Notes: generated by a model not told the origin, from the letters alone. A DNA stretch of 36,148 nt from Corynebacterium sp. (GCF_030538285.1 NZ_JAUNUG010000031.1:1-36148), one strand, 5' to 3'; shown: positions 8,258-17,213, numbered from the stretch's first letter. Numbers and translations: made by a program.

Positions 8258-8334
8258 GTTCCCACGTGGATTTGTGGGTGCCCAAGCGTTTCCCCAGGTC
8301 GCGGTAAAGGGCCCGCCCTTATGTGCGTGGGAAC
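8258..8334. repeat. Long-spaced inverted repeat in the poxB/PLP-enzyme gap
   Basis: GTTCCCACG (8258-8266) and CGTGGGAAC (8326-8334) form 9-bp perfect arms separated by 59 bp. The interval also holds AAGGGC/GCCCTT (8307-8320). No T-run follows, so it is not a clear intrinsic terminator. The rest of the 119-bp gap shows only a TACCCT hexamer (8354-8359), 6 nt before the next start. Confidence 0.4.
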
Positions 8335-8365
8335 CCGGAGGAGGGTGCGGGACTACCCTGGCACC

Positions 8366-9367
8366 ATGACCCCGACCGTCCGGATCGACCTCGCCCGCCT
8401 CGACGCGAACATCACCGCCCAACCCGGCCCGCTGCGCCCGCACGTGAAAACCCACAAGATCCCCGAAATCGCCCGGCGCCAGCTCGCGGCGGGAGCGCAC
8501 GGCCTGACAGTGGCCACAGTGGGGGAGGCGGAGGTGTTCGCCACCGTGGCCGAGGACCTTTTCATCGCCTACCCCGTGTGGGCGGACGAACGGCTGCGCG
8601 CATTGGCCGAGCGGGTTCGGTTATCCGTGGGCTGCGATTCGCTGGCAGCGGCGCGGCGGCTGCGCGGAGCACAGGTCGGGGTGCTTATCGAACTCGACTC
8701 CGGTCACCACCGCTCCGGGATCCCCGTCACCGAACTGGAGGAACTGGCCCGCGGGGTGCTCGACCTGGGCCTTGACCTACGCGGCGCCTTCACCTTCCCC
8801 GGACACTCCTATGCCCCAGGTGCGCAGGAGCAGGCGGCGCGCGACGAGGATGAGGCACTGTCGGCGGCCGGGGAGATCCTCCGCGCCCTCGGGGTGGCGG
8901 AGCCGGTGCTCTCCGGCGGCTCCACGCCCTCGGCCCGCTACTCGCAGGTGGCCACGGAACGCCGCCCAGGCGTCTACGTGTTCAACGACGCGCAGCAGCT
9001 GGAGCTGGGGGCCTGCGGCTGGGCGGGTATCGCCCTGACGATCGCGGCGCGGGTGACCTCGCGCCGGGCGGACCTGCACCAGGTCATCGTCGACGCCGGT
9101 TCCAAGATCCTCGGCTCCGACCGCCCCGCCTGGACCACCGGCTACGGGCGCATCATGGGCACCCCGGACGCCCGGATCACTGCGCTCTCCGAACATCACG
9201 GCACCATCGCGTGGCCGGCCGGGGAACCGCTCCCGGCGATCGGGGAAGAACTGTCCGTGGTGCCCAACCACGTGTGCCTGGTGCTCAACCTCGTCGACGA
9301 GGTGGAGGTCATCGAGGGCGGGCACGTGGTGGACCGCTGGGCAGTGGCGGCGCGCGGCATGAATTAG
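8366..9367 (+). CDS. PLP-dependent D-serine dehydratase / D-threonine aldolase-like enzyme
   Basis: Fold-type III (alanine racemase-like barrel) enzyme of 333 aa. The PLP lysine is probably K28 in RPHVKTHK, the family signature. Other blocks are TVATVGEAEVF, IELDSGHHRSGI, LSGGSTPSARY and PGVYVFNDAQQ. Near the C-terminus, VVPNHVCLVLNL gives an H302-x-C304 pair at the metal site. As I recall, eukaryotic D-serine dehydratases use His and Cys for zinc while a characterised D-threonine aldolase uses His and Asp, which favours D-serine/D-amino acid deaminase activity. The start is ATG 8366; the open frame begins 45 nt earlier. Its stop overlaps by 4 nt the convergent ATPase gene. Confidence 0.82.
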   Translation: MTPTVRIDLARLDANITAQPGPLRPHVKTHKIPEIARRQLAAGAHGLTVATVGEAEVFATVAEDLFIAYPVWADERLRALAERVRLSVGCDSLAAARRLRGAQVGVLIELDSGHHRSGIPVTELEELARGVLDLGLDLRGAFTFPGHSYAPGAQEQAARDEDEALSAAGEILRALGVAEPVLSGGSTPSARYSQVATERRPGVYVFNDAQQLELGACGWAGIALTIAARVTSRRADLHQVIVDAGSKILGSDRPAWTTGYGRIMGTPDARITALSEHHGTIAWPAGEPLPAIGEELSVVPNHVCLVLNLVDEVEVIEGGHVVDRWAVAARGMN

Positions 9368-10413
9368 TGGCCGCGGAGATATTCGCCCAGGTAGGGGAGG
9401 GCGAAGTCGACCAGGCCGTGCCCGCTCGGGGTGATCAGCCCGCGTTCGATGAGGCGCCGGCGGTAGGTGCTCTGCTGGTTGGCGGGGATGCCCATGGTGG
9501 TGGCGATATCCCCGGTGGGCGTGGGGGCCCCGCTGGCGGCCATCACGTCGAGGTATTCGCGCTCGCGCTCCGGCAGGCCGCGCAGCGCAGGCTGGTGCAC
9601 CTGCATGCCGATCCTCTCGCGCACCTGCGGCAATGCCCGCTGTACGGCGTCTTCGCTGATGGTCTCACCCTCGGCGAAGACCCAGGGAATCGAGCCGATG
9701 ACCTGGATGAGGTAGGCATAACCCCGGCAGGCCGACACCGCCAGTCGCAGGCCAGCGTCGCTGAAGGTGCGGCCCCCGGTCCGGGCGGTGGCCTGGAGCG
9801 TGTCAGCGACCTGAGAATCCGGGAGGGGACCGTGCTGGATGGGCATGGCGCGGCGCAGAAACGTCGTACCGGGCAGATCAAGGAGCTCTGCGATCTCGAA
9901 GGGCAGTCCCGCCACCGCCATGGCGACAGGGAGTTCATCACGGACGAGGTCCTGCAGGGCGTCGCTAAGTAGGTGAAGATCGTCGGGGGCAGCCGATTGC
10001 AGTTCGTCGAGGGTGAGGAGGAGGCCGGAGCCTGCGGCGGCCAACTCTGTACAAGCCTCGCGAAGGCGGGTGCTCAGAGAACCGATCCCGGCGATGGACC
10101 CGCCGGTGATGGGCCTTCGCTGCGACCCATGTCCGAGTTCCCGGAGCAGGCGGGGGAGTGCTACATCCCGGAGTTCGGTGAGCATGTCCTGGGAGGCCGG
10201 AACCCTGATCACCCGCCAGCCCGCGGAGGTGGCCTCGCTCTCCAGGAGGTTGAGCAGCACGGTTTTGCCGGCGCCGCGGGCACCGCTGATGAGGGTGAAG
10301 CGATAGGGGGAACCGGGGCCTTCGCGCAGGGCCATGCCGACGCTGGCGACCAGGCCATCGCGGCCGGCCACCACTGCGGGGGTGATTCCGAAGCTGGGAC
10401 GAAAAGGGTTCAC
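9364..10413 (-). CDS. AAA-type ATPase with C-terminal winged-helix region
   Basis: A 349-aa P-loop NTPase resembling the archaeal-type/Orc1-Cdc6-like ATPase-plus-winged-helix proteins common in actinobacteria. Walker A is GARGAGKT (residues 44-51) and Walker B is LLLTLDEL, followed by a sensor-like stretch (AMAVAGLPFEI). The last 70 residues (EREYLDVMAASGAPTPTGDI, then QSTYRRRLIERGLI) read as a winged helix. The cellular role is unknown. The start is GTG 10413-10411 with AGGAGGT 3-4 nt upstream, a strong RBS. It is divergent from the MerR/TipA-like gene, with 78 bp between starts holding a tandem repeat and a perfect dyad. Confidence 0.75.
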   Translation of the reverse strand: MNPFRPSFGITPAVVAGRDGLVASVGMALREGPGSPYRFTLISGARGAGKTVLLNLLESEATSAGWRVIRVPASQDMLTELRDVALPRLLRELGHGSQRRPITGGSIAGIGSLSTRLREACTELAAAGSGLLLTLDELQSAAPDDLHLLSDALQDLVRDELPVAMAVAGLPFEIAELLDLPGTTFLRRAMPIQHGPLPDSQVADTLQATARTGGRTFSDAGLRLAVSACRGYAYLIQVIGSIPWVFAEGETISEDAVQRALPQVRERIGMQVHQPALRGLPEREREYLDVMAASGAPTPTGDIATTMGIPANQQSTYRRRLIERGLITPSGHGLVDFALPYLGEYLRGH

Positions 10414-10422
10414 GCTACCTCC

Positions 10423-10440
10423 TGTACGATTTGTACGATT
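10423..10440. repeat. Tandem 9-bp repeat next to the ATPase start
   Basis: TGTACGATT occurs twice in exact tandem (10423-10431, 10432-10440), directly upstream of the ATPase RBS. Each copy contains the palindrome GTAC. Position suggests an operator or part of the minus-strand promoter. Confidence 0.5.
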
Positions 10441-10456
10441 TCAACCCCGCCCCTTG

Positions 10457-10477
10457 CGCTTGACGCTGCGTCAAGCG
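10457..10477. promoter_or_regulatory. Perfect dyad, likely operator of the TipA-like MerR regulator
   Basis: CGCTTGACG-CTG-CGTCAAGCG is a 21-bp perfect dyad with 9-bp arms, 14 bp before the MerR-type GTG start. MerR-family proteins bind dyads of this size inside their own promoters. CACACT (10479-10484) lies 7 nt before the GTG and could be the -10 of a leaderless transcript. Confidence 0.6.
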
Positions 10478-10491
10478 GCACACTGGGAACC

Positions 10492-11253
10492 GTGACCGAG
10501 TACACCATCGGCGAGGCCGCCGACCTCCTCCGCATCACCACCCGCACCCTGCGCCACTGGGACCACATCGGGCTGCTCAGCCCGGGGTGGCGCACCCACG
10601 CGGACCACCGCCTCTACACGGCGGAGGACCTTGACTCCGCCTGGCAGATCCTCATCTACCGGGAGGCCGGGGTGCCGCTGAAAGAGATCGCGGAGATTCT
10701 CGCGGAGCCAGCATCGGCGCGGGAGGCCCTTACGCGGCAGCGCGACGTGCTCACCGAGAGGATCGGTCACCTGCACCGGATGGCCCGGGCAGTGGATGAC
10801 CTGTTAAAGGAGGAACAACCCATGTCCATCGAGGACCGCATGAAGCTTTTCGGCGAGCAGTGGAAGCCGGAGTTCCAGGATGAGGCCGAGCAGCGGTGGG
10901 GGGATACCCCGGAGTGGGAGCAGTCGCAGGCCAAGCAGGCGCAGATGAAGGATGCGGACTGGCAGGATGTCAAGCGCGAGCTCGATGAGTTCGTCGCTCT
11001 GCTTAGCGACGCCGCCGCGCGCGGCGTGGAGCCGGGAAGTGGAGAGGCGAAGGTGATCGTCGATAAGCATCGGGCGAGTATCCGGCAGTTTTACGACGTA
11101 TCCGCCGCGAAGCAGGTGCTGTTGGCGCGGATGTACGTCCACGACGCGCGTTTCGACGCCACCTACCAGGGCCATTCCGCCTACCTGCTCACGCTCATCG
11201 AGGCGCAGGCGCAGCTCGAGGGCGTGGACCTGGAAAACGTCGCCTGGGAATAA
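10492..11253 (+). CDS. TipA-like MerR-family regulator with TipAS ligand-binding domain
   Basis: A 253-aa protein, the same length as I recall for Streptomyces TipAL. Residues 4-70 are a MerR winged helix (YTIGEAADLLRITTRTLRHW, GLLSP). A coiled-coil helix follows (to about 108), then a TipAS-type all-helical domain: MKLFGEQWKPEFQDEAEQRW, DADWQDVKRELDEFVALL and ARMYVHDARFDATY. The family binds thiopeptides or other amphipathic drugs and activates its own promoter. Unlike TipA, there is no cysteine anywhere in this protein; the positions of the two TipA cysteines read YDVSAAKQVLLARMYV, so covalent thiopeptide capture is not possible. The open frame extends upstream, but homology begins at GTG 10492. 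Confidence 0.88.
   Translation: MTEYTIGEAADLLRITTRTLRHWDHIGLLSPGWRTHADHRLYTAEDLDSAWQILIYREAGVPLKEIAEILAEPASAREALTRQRDVLTERIGHLHRMARAVDDLLKEEQPMSIEDRMKLFGEQWKPEFQDEAEQRWGDTPEWEQSQAKQAQMKDADWQDVKRELDEFVALLSDAAARGVEPGSGEAKVIVDKHRASIRQFYDVSAAKQVLLARMYVHDARFDATYQGHSAYLLTLIEAQAQLEGVDLENVAWE
10806..10824 (+). promoter_or_regulatory. Internal RBS and ATG for a separate TipAS-like product
   Basis: AAAGGAGG (10806-10813) sits 8 nt before an in-frame ATG at 10822-10824, residue 111 of the MerR-type protein. Initiation here gives a 143-aa ligand-binding domain alone (10822-11253). The same arrangement is known for Streptomyces tipA, where TipAS is made in excess and sequesters the antibiotic. Confidence 0.7.
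11058..11068 (-). repeat. GCTTATCGACG word, copy 6
   Basis: Antisense to the TipA-like gene, read there as ATC GTC GAT AAG C (IVDK). Confidence 0.85.
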
Positions 11254-11305
11254 GTCTCAAAGGTAGTTCCCAGACTTCGTTCAGCGGCGGGGGCGGGAAG
11301 TGGTG

Positions 11306-11311
11306 GACAAT
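11306..11311 (+). promoter_or_regulatory. -10-like element of phoR, leaderless start
   Basis: GACAAT, then 7 nt, then ATG 11319. The spacing matches the other leaderless starts in this window and decides for ATG 11319 over ATG 11310, which would overlap the hexamer. Confidence 0.45.
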
Positions 11312-11318
11312 GGTGCCC

Positions 11319-12029
11319 ATGACAGACCCTTCCCAGAACCCGGTCAAGGTGCTCGTCGTCGATGACGAGCCCAACATCGTTGAACTGCTCAACGTGAGCC
11401 TGAAGTTCCAGGGCTTCGACGTGCACACCGCGTCCTCCGGAACCGAGGCCCTGCGGATCGCCCGCGAGGTCCACCCGGACGCCTACATCCTGGATGTGAT
11501 GATGCCGGGCATGGACGGCTTCGAGCTGCTGACCAAATTGCGCAGCGAAGGCCTCGACGGCCCCGTCCTCTACCTCACCGCCAAGGATGCGGTGGAAAAC
11601 CGGATCCACGGGCTGACCATCGGCGCCGATGATTATGTGACCAAGCCTTTCTCCCTGGAGGAAGTGATCACGCGGTTGCGGGTCATCCTGCGGCGCGGGC
11701 ACATCAAGGACCAGGAGGACGGGGACGCGACGATCACCTACGCGGACCTTACCCTCAACGACGAAACTCACGAGGTGACCAAGGCGGGCAAGATCGTCGA
11801 GCTCTCGCCGACGGAGTTCAATCTGCTGCGGTACCTCATGCTCAACGCGGAGGTGGTGCTGAGCAAGTCGAAGATCCTCGACAACGTGTGGCACTACGAT
11901 TTCGGCGGCGACGGCAACGTCGTGGAGTCTTATATTTCTTATCTGCGGCGCAAGATCGATACCGGAGATGTGCCGCTCATCCACACCGTCCGCGGCGTCG
12001 GTTATGTCCTGCGGACCCCGCGCCAGTAG
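11319..12029 (+). CDS. phoR: Response regulator, OmpR/PhoB family (PhoR-like)
   Basis: A 236-aa DNA-binding response regulator. The receiver domain (about 8-125) shows the acidic pocket in VLVVDDEPNIVELL, the phosphoacceptor Asp in AYILDVMMPGMDGFELL, Thr in LYLTAKDAVENRI and Lys in DDYVTKPFS. The C-terminal winged helix (about 140-235) has LSPTEFNLLRYLMLN, SKSKILDNVWHYDF, VVESYISYLRRKID and IHTVRGVGYVLR. Its TAG is followed directly by the sensor kinase ATG. The PhoR name rests on overall similarity and on C. glutamicum gene order as I recall it (phoRS near poxB and purD); there it activates phosphate-starvation genes. It could instead be an MtrA- or CgtR-like paralogue. Confidence 0.85.
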   Translation: MTDPSQNPVKVLVVDDEPNIVELLNVSLKFQGFDVHTASSGTEALRIAREVHPDAYILDVMMPGMDGFELLTKLRSEGLDGPVLYLTAKDAVENRIHGLTIGADDYVTKPFSLEEVITRLRVILRRGHIKDQEDGDATITYADLTLNDETHEVTKAGKIVELSPTEFNLLRYLMLNAEVVLSKSKILDNVWHYDFGGDGNVVESYISYLRRKIDTGDVPLIHTVRGVGYVLRTPRQ

Positions 12030-13469
12030 ATGACCCCGTACCCCGCCTACCCGGATTCGCCGGAACCTGCCCCGGAGCCTTTGCACCCGACGCCGGTGCC
12101 GTCGAAAAGCGCCTGGCCGCTGCGGACATGGCTGGTGGTGATCATCGTGCTGCTGTCGGGGCTGGGATTGGCGGCGAGTTCGGTGGCGGTGTCGTCGATC
12201 ATGCGCGAAGTGATGTACTCGCGCGTCGACGAAGACCTGGTCAACTCCCTCGGTGGGTGGGCGCGGAGTTCGGAGATCTTCAACACGGAGGCGTCCTCGC
12301 GGCCGCCGTCGGATTACGTGGTGATCAAGTTGTTTGAGGACGGGTCGTCGGTCGTGTTCAACGATCCGGGCTCGTTGCCCCGCTTATCGACGGTCACCGT
12401 CGGCGGCCCACCCCAAACCGTCGATTCTGCCCCCGGCGCCGACTACACCACCAGCTGGCGGGCCATCGCCCACCGCGAAGCCGGGGTGACCACCGTCGTG
12501 GCGAAGGATCTCACCCGCGAACGCACTCTCCTCTACGGCCTGGCGATGGTGCAGCTGATCATCTCCCTGCTGGTCCTGGCGGTGCTCGCGCTGCTCAGCT
12601 ACTACGTCGTGCGGCAGGCGATGGCCCCGCTGCGCGATGTGGAACGCACCGCCGGAGCCATCGCCGACGGCGACCTCGATCGCCGCGTCCCCGCCTGGCC
12701 ACGGTCGACGGAGGTCGGTCAACTCTCTCACGCGCTCAACTCGATGATCGGGCAGCTGCAGACTTCGGTGGAGTCCGCCCAGAGTAAAGAGGAACAGATG
12801 CGCCGCTTCGTCGGCGACGCCTCCCATGAGCTGCGCACCCCGCTGACCTCGGTCCGCGGGTACACCGAGTTGTACCGCTCCGGCGCCACCGACGACGTCG
12901 ACATGGTGCTCACGCGTATCGACGACGAATCCCGCCGCATGTCCCTCCTCGTCGAGGATCTCCTCGCGCTCACCCGCGCGGAAGGTTCCCGCCTGGAACT
13001 GAAGACCGTTGACCTGCTGGAACTCTCCCTGTCAGTGGCCAGCTCGGCGCGCGCCGCCTTCCCGGGGCGCCAGGTATGCGTGAAAAACGAGACCTCCTCG
13101 GTCCCCGTCGTCCGCGGCGACGCCTCCCGCCTCCACCAGGTGCTGCTCAACCTCATTTCCAACGGGCTCAACCACGGCGGGCCCGGCGCGGAGGTCACCG
13201 TCGAACTGCGTCTCGACGCCGCCGACGTCATCATCGCCGTCAGCGACAACGGCCGCGGCATGCCCAAAGACGTCGCTGCGAAGGTCTTCGAACGCTTCTA
13301 CCGCCAGGACTCGTCCCGCTCCCGCACCTCCGGTGGCTCGGGGCTGGGACTGGCGATCACCAAGTCGCTCGTGGAGAAACACGGCGGCACGATTACCGTG
13401 GACTCTGAGGAAGGCGCCGGCTCGAAATTCACCATCCGGCTGCCGCGCAAGGACGAGCAGGAGGACTAA
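12030..13469 (+). CDS. phoS: Sensor histidine kinase (PhoS-like)
   Basis: Membrane sensor kinase of 479 aa partnering the preceding regulator. A Pro-rich N-terminus (1-30) leads to TM1 (about 33-57), an extracellular sensor loop (about 58-168), TM2 (169-193), HAMP (194-245), a dimerisation domain with phosphoacceptor H266 in DASHELRTPL, and a HATPase domain: N-box NLISNGLNHG, G1 DNGRG, F-box FERFYR, G2 GGSGLGLAI. All key residues are present. The start codon directly abuts the phoR stop and the gene abuts mscS downstream, so the three are probably co-transcribed. A phosphate signal is inferred from C. glutamicum PhoS. Confidence 0.88.
   Translation: MTPYPAYPDSPEPAPEPLHPTPVPSKSAWPLRTWLVVIIVLLSGLGLAASSVAVSSIMREVMYSRVDEDLVNSLGGWARSSEIFNTEASSRPPSDYVVIKLFEDGSSVVFNDPGSLPRLSTVTVGGPPQTVDSAPGADYTTSWRAIAHREAGVTTVVAKDLTRERTLLYGLAMVQLIISLLVLAVLALLSYYVVRQAMAPLRDVERTAGAIADGDLDRRVPAWPRSTEVGQLSHALNSMIGQLQTSVESAQSKEEQMRRFVGDASHELRTPLTSVRGYTELYRSGATDDVDMVLTRIDDESRRMSLLVEDLLALTRAEGSRLELKTVDLLELSLSVASSARAAFPGRQVCVKNETSSVPVVRGDASRLHQVLLNLISNGLNHGGPGAEVTVELRLDAADVIIAVSDNGRGMPKDVAAKVFERFYRQDSSRSRTSGGSGLGLAITKSLVEKHGGTITVDSEEGAGSKFTIRLPRKDEQED
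12382..12392 (+). repeat. GCTTATCGACG word, copy 7
   Basis: Sense to phoS in the third frame, CGC TTA TCG ACG (RLST); it imposes TTA, a rare Leu codon in this GC-rich DNA. Confidence 0.85.
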
Positions 13470-14309
13470 ATGGACTGGCGGGAGTTTGTGCACCGGGTGG
13501 AAGAATCCCCCGTCACCGGGTGGGTCTTCGCACTCCTGCTGGTCATCGCCGGTCTGATCATCGGATCCCGGGTCGCGCGGGCGATCCGCGCGCTGGGCCG
13601 CGAACGGGGGAGCGTGGCCACCGCCGTATCACTGGTGGCGCGGGTGGTGCAGTCAATCATCGTCATCATCGCGATCGCCACCGCCCTCAACATCGTCGGC
13701 ATCGACCTCGGCCCCGTCCTCGCCAGCGCCGGCGTGGTGGGCATCATCGTCGGTTTCGGACTCAAGGACATCGCCGAGAACTACATCGCTGGCGTCATCC
13801 TCGCCTTCCGACGAGTCTTCCTCATCGGCGACGAAATCATGGTCTCCGACAAACTCACCGGCCGCGTCGAGGAACTCTCGCTCCGCTACATCCGGCTGCG
13901 CACCCGTGACGGGCTCCGCGTCTACCTACCCAACGCGGCGATCCTCAAAGAACCCCTGGTCAACCTCACCCGCAACGGCTCCCGCCGTGGTGAGTTCCAC
14001 ATCGCCGTCGTCTACGACACCGACCTCGACCGGGCACGGGGCATCGCGGAGCGGGCCGTTGAGGCCCTCGACGGCTTCGGGCCCGAATCCCGCCCCGCCG
14101 CATACGTCACCGAATTCGGCACGGCGGCCGTCACACTGCTCATCCACTACTGGTACGACCCGGACCAGTCCGCGCCCGGCAAACGCAGCCGCGCCATGAT
14201 CGCCGTGAAGAACGCCTTCGACGCCCACGGCGTGGAGACCCCCTCCTCCGCCGTGGAGGTCAAGCTCGGGCCCGGCCACGAGATGTTCCCGACTGACCCG
14301 GTGGATTAG
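13470..14309 (+). CDS. Small-conductance mechanosensitive channel (MscS family)
   Basis: Homo-oligomeric membrane channel that opens under membrane tension and releases small solutes after osmotic downshock. The 279 aa contain three membrane helices (about 18-35, 55-75, 80-110). The pore helix is Gly/Ala-rich (ASAGVVGIIVGFGLKDIAEN) and is followed by the beta domain signature VFLIGDEIMVSDKLTGRVEE and LYIPN-like VYLPNAAIL. The C-terminal cytoplasmic vestibule domain is present, and the length is typical of minimal MscS (E. coli 286 aa). The ATG abuts the phoS TAA without a gap, suggesting translational coupling. Confidence 0.92.
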   Translation: MDWREFVHRVEESPVTGWVFALLLVIAGLIIGSRVARAIRALGRERGSVATAVSLVARVVQSIIVIIAIATALNIVGIDLGPVLASAGVVGIIVGFGLKDIAENYIAGVILAFRRVFLIGDEIMVSDKLTGRVEELSLRYIRLRTRDGLRVYLPNAAILKEPLVNLTRNGSRRGEFHIAVVYDTDLDRARGIAERAVEALDGFGPESRPAAYVTEFGTAAVTLLIHYWYDPDQSAPGKRSRAMIAVKNAFDAHGVETPSSAVEVKLGPGHEMFPTDPVD

Positions 14310-14326
14310 GGGTGGTGGGGACCCAG

Positions 14327-14486
14327 CCTGATTCTCTTACATCGGGGTTTCGCTGACCTGGGGTTATGCGCGCGGCCAGGCTCGGGGAGGTAAGAGAATC
14401 AGGGCGGGCCTGGGTACCAGCGGTGGCCGCGCCCGCTGACCTGGGGTTATGCAGCCGCCCCGCCCCGGCGCGGTAAGAGAATCAGG
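14327..14486. repeat. Intergenic repeat: two 53-bp direct units plus an inverted end
   Basis: Two units start at 14351 and 14434 (period 83 bp). Each is CGCTGACCTGGGGTTATGC, then 20 bp of different GC-rich sequence, then GTAAGAGAATCAGG. The 14-bp end also occurs inverted at 14327-14340, giving a perfect 14-bp stem with 14390-14403. It fills the gap between the convergent mscS and trpB genes, where a bidirectional terminator is expected. No transposase or T-run is present. Confidence 0.8.
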
Positions 14487-14490
14487 GCGC

Positions 14491-15837
<1,347 letters not shown>

Positions 15838-15874
15838 GCATGTAACTGTAGGCGGCGCCGAGGGCTCCTACCCC

Positions 15875-16150
15875 CTATTCGTAGGAAACCTGGTACGGGC
15901 CTTCACCGTCGCGGATGGTCTGACACGCGAGGGTCTGGTTCTCCTGGGTGATCTCGTAGCGGGAGAGCACCTCGTTGTTGAGCATGTGCGAGGGTCCGCC
16001 CGTCAGTGTGCACTGGCAGGTCCCGCAGTGGCCTTCCATGCAGGAGTACCAGGCGGGGATTGATTCGGCGATCAAGGCATCCAGCAGGGTCTGGTCCGCT
16101 GGCCAGGGGAAGGTGTATTTGGTGCCGTCGATGTCGGCGGTATGTGTCAT
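15875..16150 (-). CDS. 2Fe-2S ferredoxin (plant type)
   Basis: A 91-aa small electron carrier. The cluster ligands are C-x4-C-x2-C in SCMEGHCGTCQC plus a distant Cys in QTLACQT, the chloroplast-type pattern. The start was set at ATG 16150, which overlaps the stop of the upstream hydrolase as ATGA; a GTG 9 nt earlier is also possible. Its redox partner is not encoded in the window. It shares strand and probably transcript with the hydrolase and the orphan trpB. Confidence 0.9.
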   Translation of the reverse strand: MTHTADIDGTKYTFPWPADQTLLDALIAESIPAWYSCMEGHCGTCQCTLTGGPSHMLNNEVLSRYEITQENQTLACQTIRDGEGPYQVSYE

Positions 16151-16752
16151 GGGGTCCACTCCAGGGCGTCGAGGATGGCGTCGGCCTGGGCGGGCAGGTG
16201 TTCATGGCGCACGCCAGAAAGGTGCCGGACCTCCCCGAGTTCCCCCGACCAGGCGGGGACGATGGTGTCGGCGTCGGAGATCAGCGAGACCACCCGCGTA
16301 CCCTCCGGAATTTTCGCGGGGAAAGGCTCGGCGCTCATGAGATCCCCGGCGCCGCGGCCCATGACGAGGGGGATGGCACGTCGCAAAGCGGGGCGCGGCA
16401 GCGGCAGACCGCGGAAGCAGGCACCTACGCCGACGAGGGTGCGTACCTCGAACTCGTGCGCCAACCGCAGGCCCAACAACCCGCCCAGGGAGTGGCCGAC
16501 GATGTCGAAGGGGGTGGGGAGGGTGCGGCAGACGTCGATAAGCTCTTGCAAAGAATCATCAACGGTGACGGTGCCGCGCTGCCCGTATAACGGGGCAACC
16601 ACGGGTGCGCCTGCCGTGACCAGCGCCGCGGCGGTGCGTTCGAAATTGCCGGGCGAGCCCATCAGCCCGTGTAGCAAAAGGACCGGTGTGCCGGGGCGTT
16701 CCGGTAGCGGCGGCAGGGTGCCCCGGTGCGGCACCCAGCGCAGCCAGGACAT
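16147..16752 (-). CDS. Alpha/beta-fold hydrolase (esterase/lipase-like)
   Basis: A 201-aa soluble serine hydrolase. The oxyanion region is VLLLHGLMGSPGNF, the nucleophile is S88 in VGHSLGGLLGLRLA, the acid is probably in SLISDADTIVP and the catalytic His in VRHEHLP near the C-terminus. It is short for the fold, so the cap domain must be minimal, as in triacylglycerol lipase/permease-like esterases. The substrate is unknown. It starts 3 nt after the HIT gene stop, and its stop overlaps the ferredoxin start, so HIT, hydrolase and ferredoxin look like one operon. Confidence 0.85.
   Translation of the reverse strand: MSWLRWVPHRGTLPPLPERPGTPVLLLHGLMGSPGNFERTAAALVTAGAPVVAPLYGQRGTVTVDDSLQELIDVCRTLPTPFDIVGHSLGGLLGLRLAHEFEVRTLVGVGACFRGLPLPRPALRRAIPLVMGRGAGDLMSAEPFPAKIPEGTRVVSLISDADTIVPAWSGELGEVRHLSGVRHEHLPAQADAILDALEWTP
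16531..16543 (-). repeat. GCTTATCGACG word, copy 8 (with TC)
   Basis: Sense to the hydrolase gene, GAG CTT ATC GAC GTC (ELIDV). Confidence 0.85.
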
Positions 16753-16753
16753 T

Positions 16754-16766
16754 GCTTATCGACGTC
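16754..16766 (+). repeat. GCTTATCGACG word, copy 9 (with TC)
   Basis: Covers the last codons and TAA stop of the HIT gene (antisense; CGT CGA TAA) and the 3-bp gap to the hydrolase. Confidence 0.85.
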
Positions 16767-17175
16767 CCGTCGTATCCGTCCCCAGTTCCTTCCGGATCCG
16801 CGTCGCGGCATCGTCCATGAGCTCCGGGTCGGTGGCGTCCATGGCCATGGCACGGTGGAAGTCGTACTCGGCCATCGCATCAGTGGGGAAGACATGGATG
16901 TGGGTGTGGGGGACATCAAAACCGGCGATGATGTAACCGGCGCGGGAGGAATCGAAGGCCGCGCGCACCGCCTGGCCGACCTCCTGGGCGACCTCGTTGA
17001 GGCGGGCCCACAGGGCGGGGTCGAGGTCGGTCCACCGGTCAACCTCCTTGATCGGCACCACGAGCACATGGCCATAACGCAGCGGCTCGATGGTGAGGAA
17101 GGCGACGACCTCATCGTCGCGGTAGACGAAGCGGCCCGGAAGCTCGCCGTTGATGATCTTGGTGAACACGCTCAT
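16756..17175 (-). CDS. HIT-family protein (histidine triad nucleotide hydrolase)
   Basis: A 139-aa nucleotide-binding protein with the histidine triad at residues 90-96 (HTHIHVF), and the N-terminal family start [20 protein letters not shown] with [13 protein letters not shown]. Such proteins hydrolyse AMP-N-linked or dinucleoside compounds. The ATG at 17175 is preceded by TACCCT and 7 nt on the minus strand, fitting a leaderless start divergent from purD. Its TAA stop is supplied by a copy of the GCTTATCGACG word. Confidence 0.92.
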   Translation of the reverse strand: MSVFTKIINGELPGRFVYRDDEVVAFLTIEPLRYGHVLVVPIKEVDRWTDLDPALWARLNEVAQEVGQAVRAAFDSSRAGYIIAGFDVPHTHIHVFPTDAMAEYDFHRAMAMDATDPELMDDAATRIRKELGTDTTGRR

Positions 17176-17182
17176 GCCGCCC

Positions 17183-17205
17183 AGGGTACCTAGCCCGACT
17201 AGACT
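17183..17205. promoter_or_regulatory. Divergent -10 elements of purD and the HIT gene
   Basis: Plus strand: TAGACT (17200-17205), 8 nt, then purD ATG 17214. Minus strand: TACCCT (17188-17183), 7 nt, then the HIT ATG 17175. Neither start has an RBS, so both mRNAs are probably leaderless. Confidence 0.5.
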
Positions 17206-17213
17206 TGAGTGCC

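Noticed and set aside
11260-11290. Pho-box-like repeated GTTC before phoR
   Set aside because: The two GTTC words are 13 bp apart, not the 11-bp period of PHO boxes.
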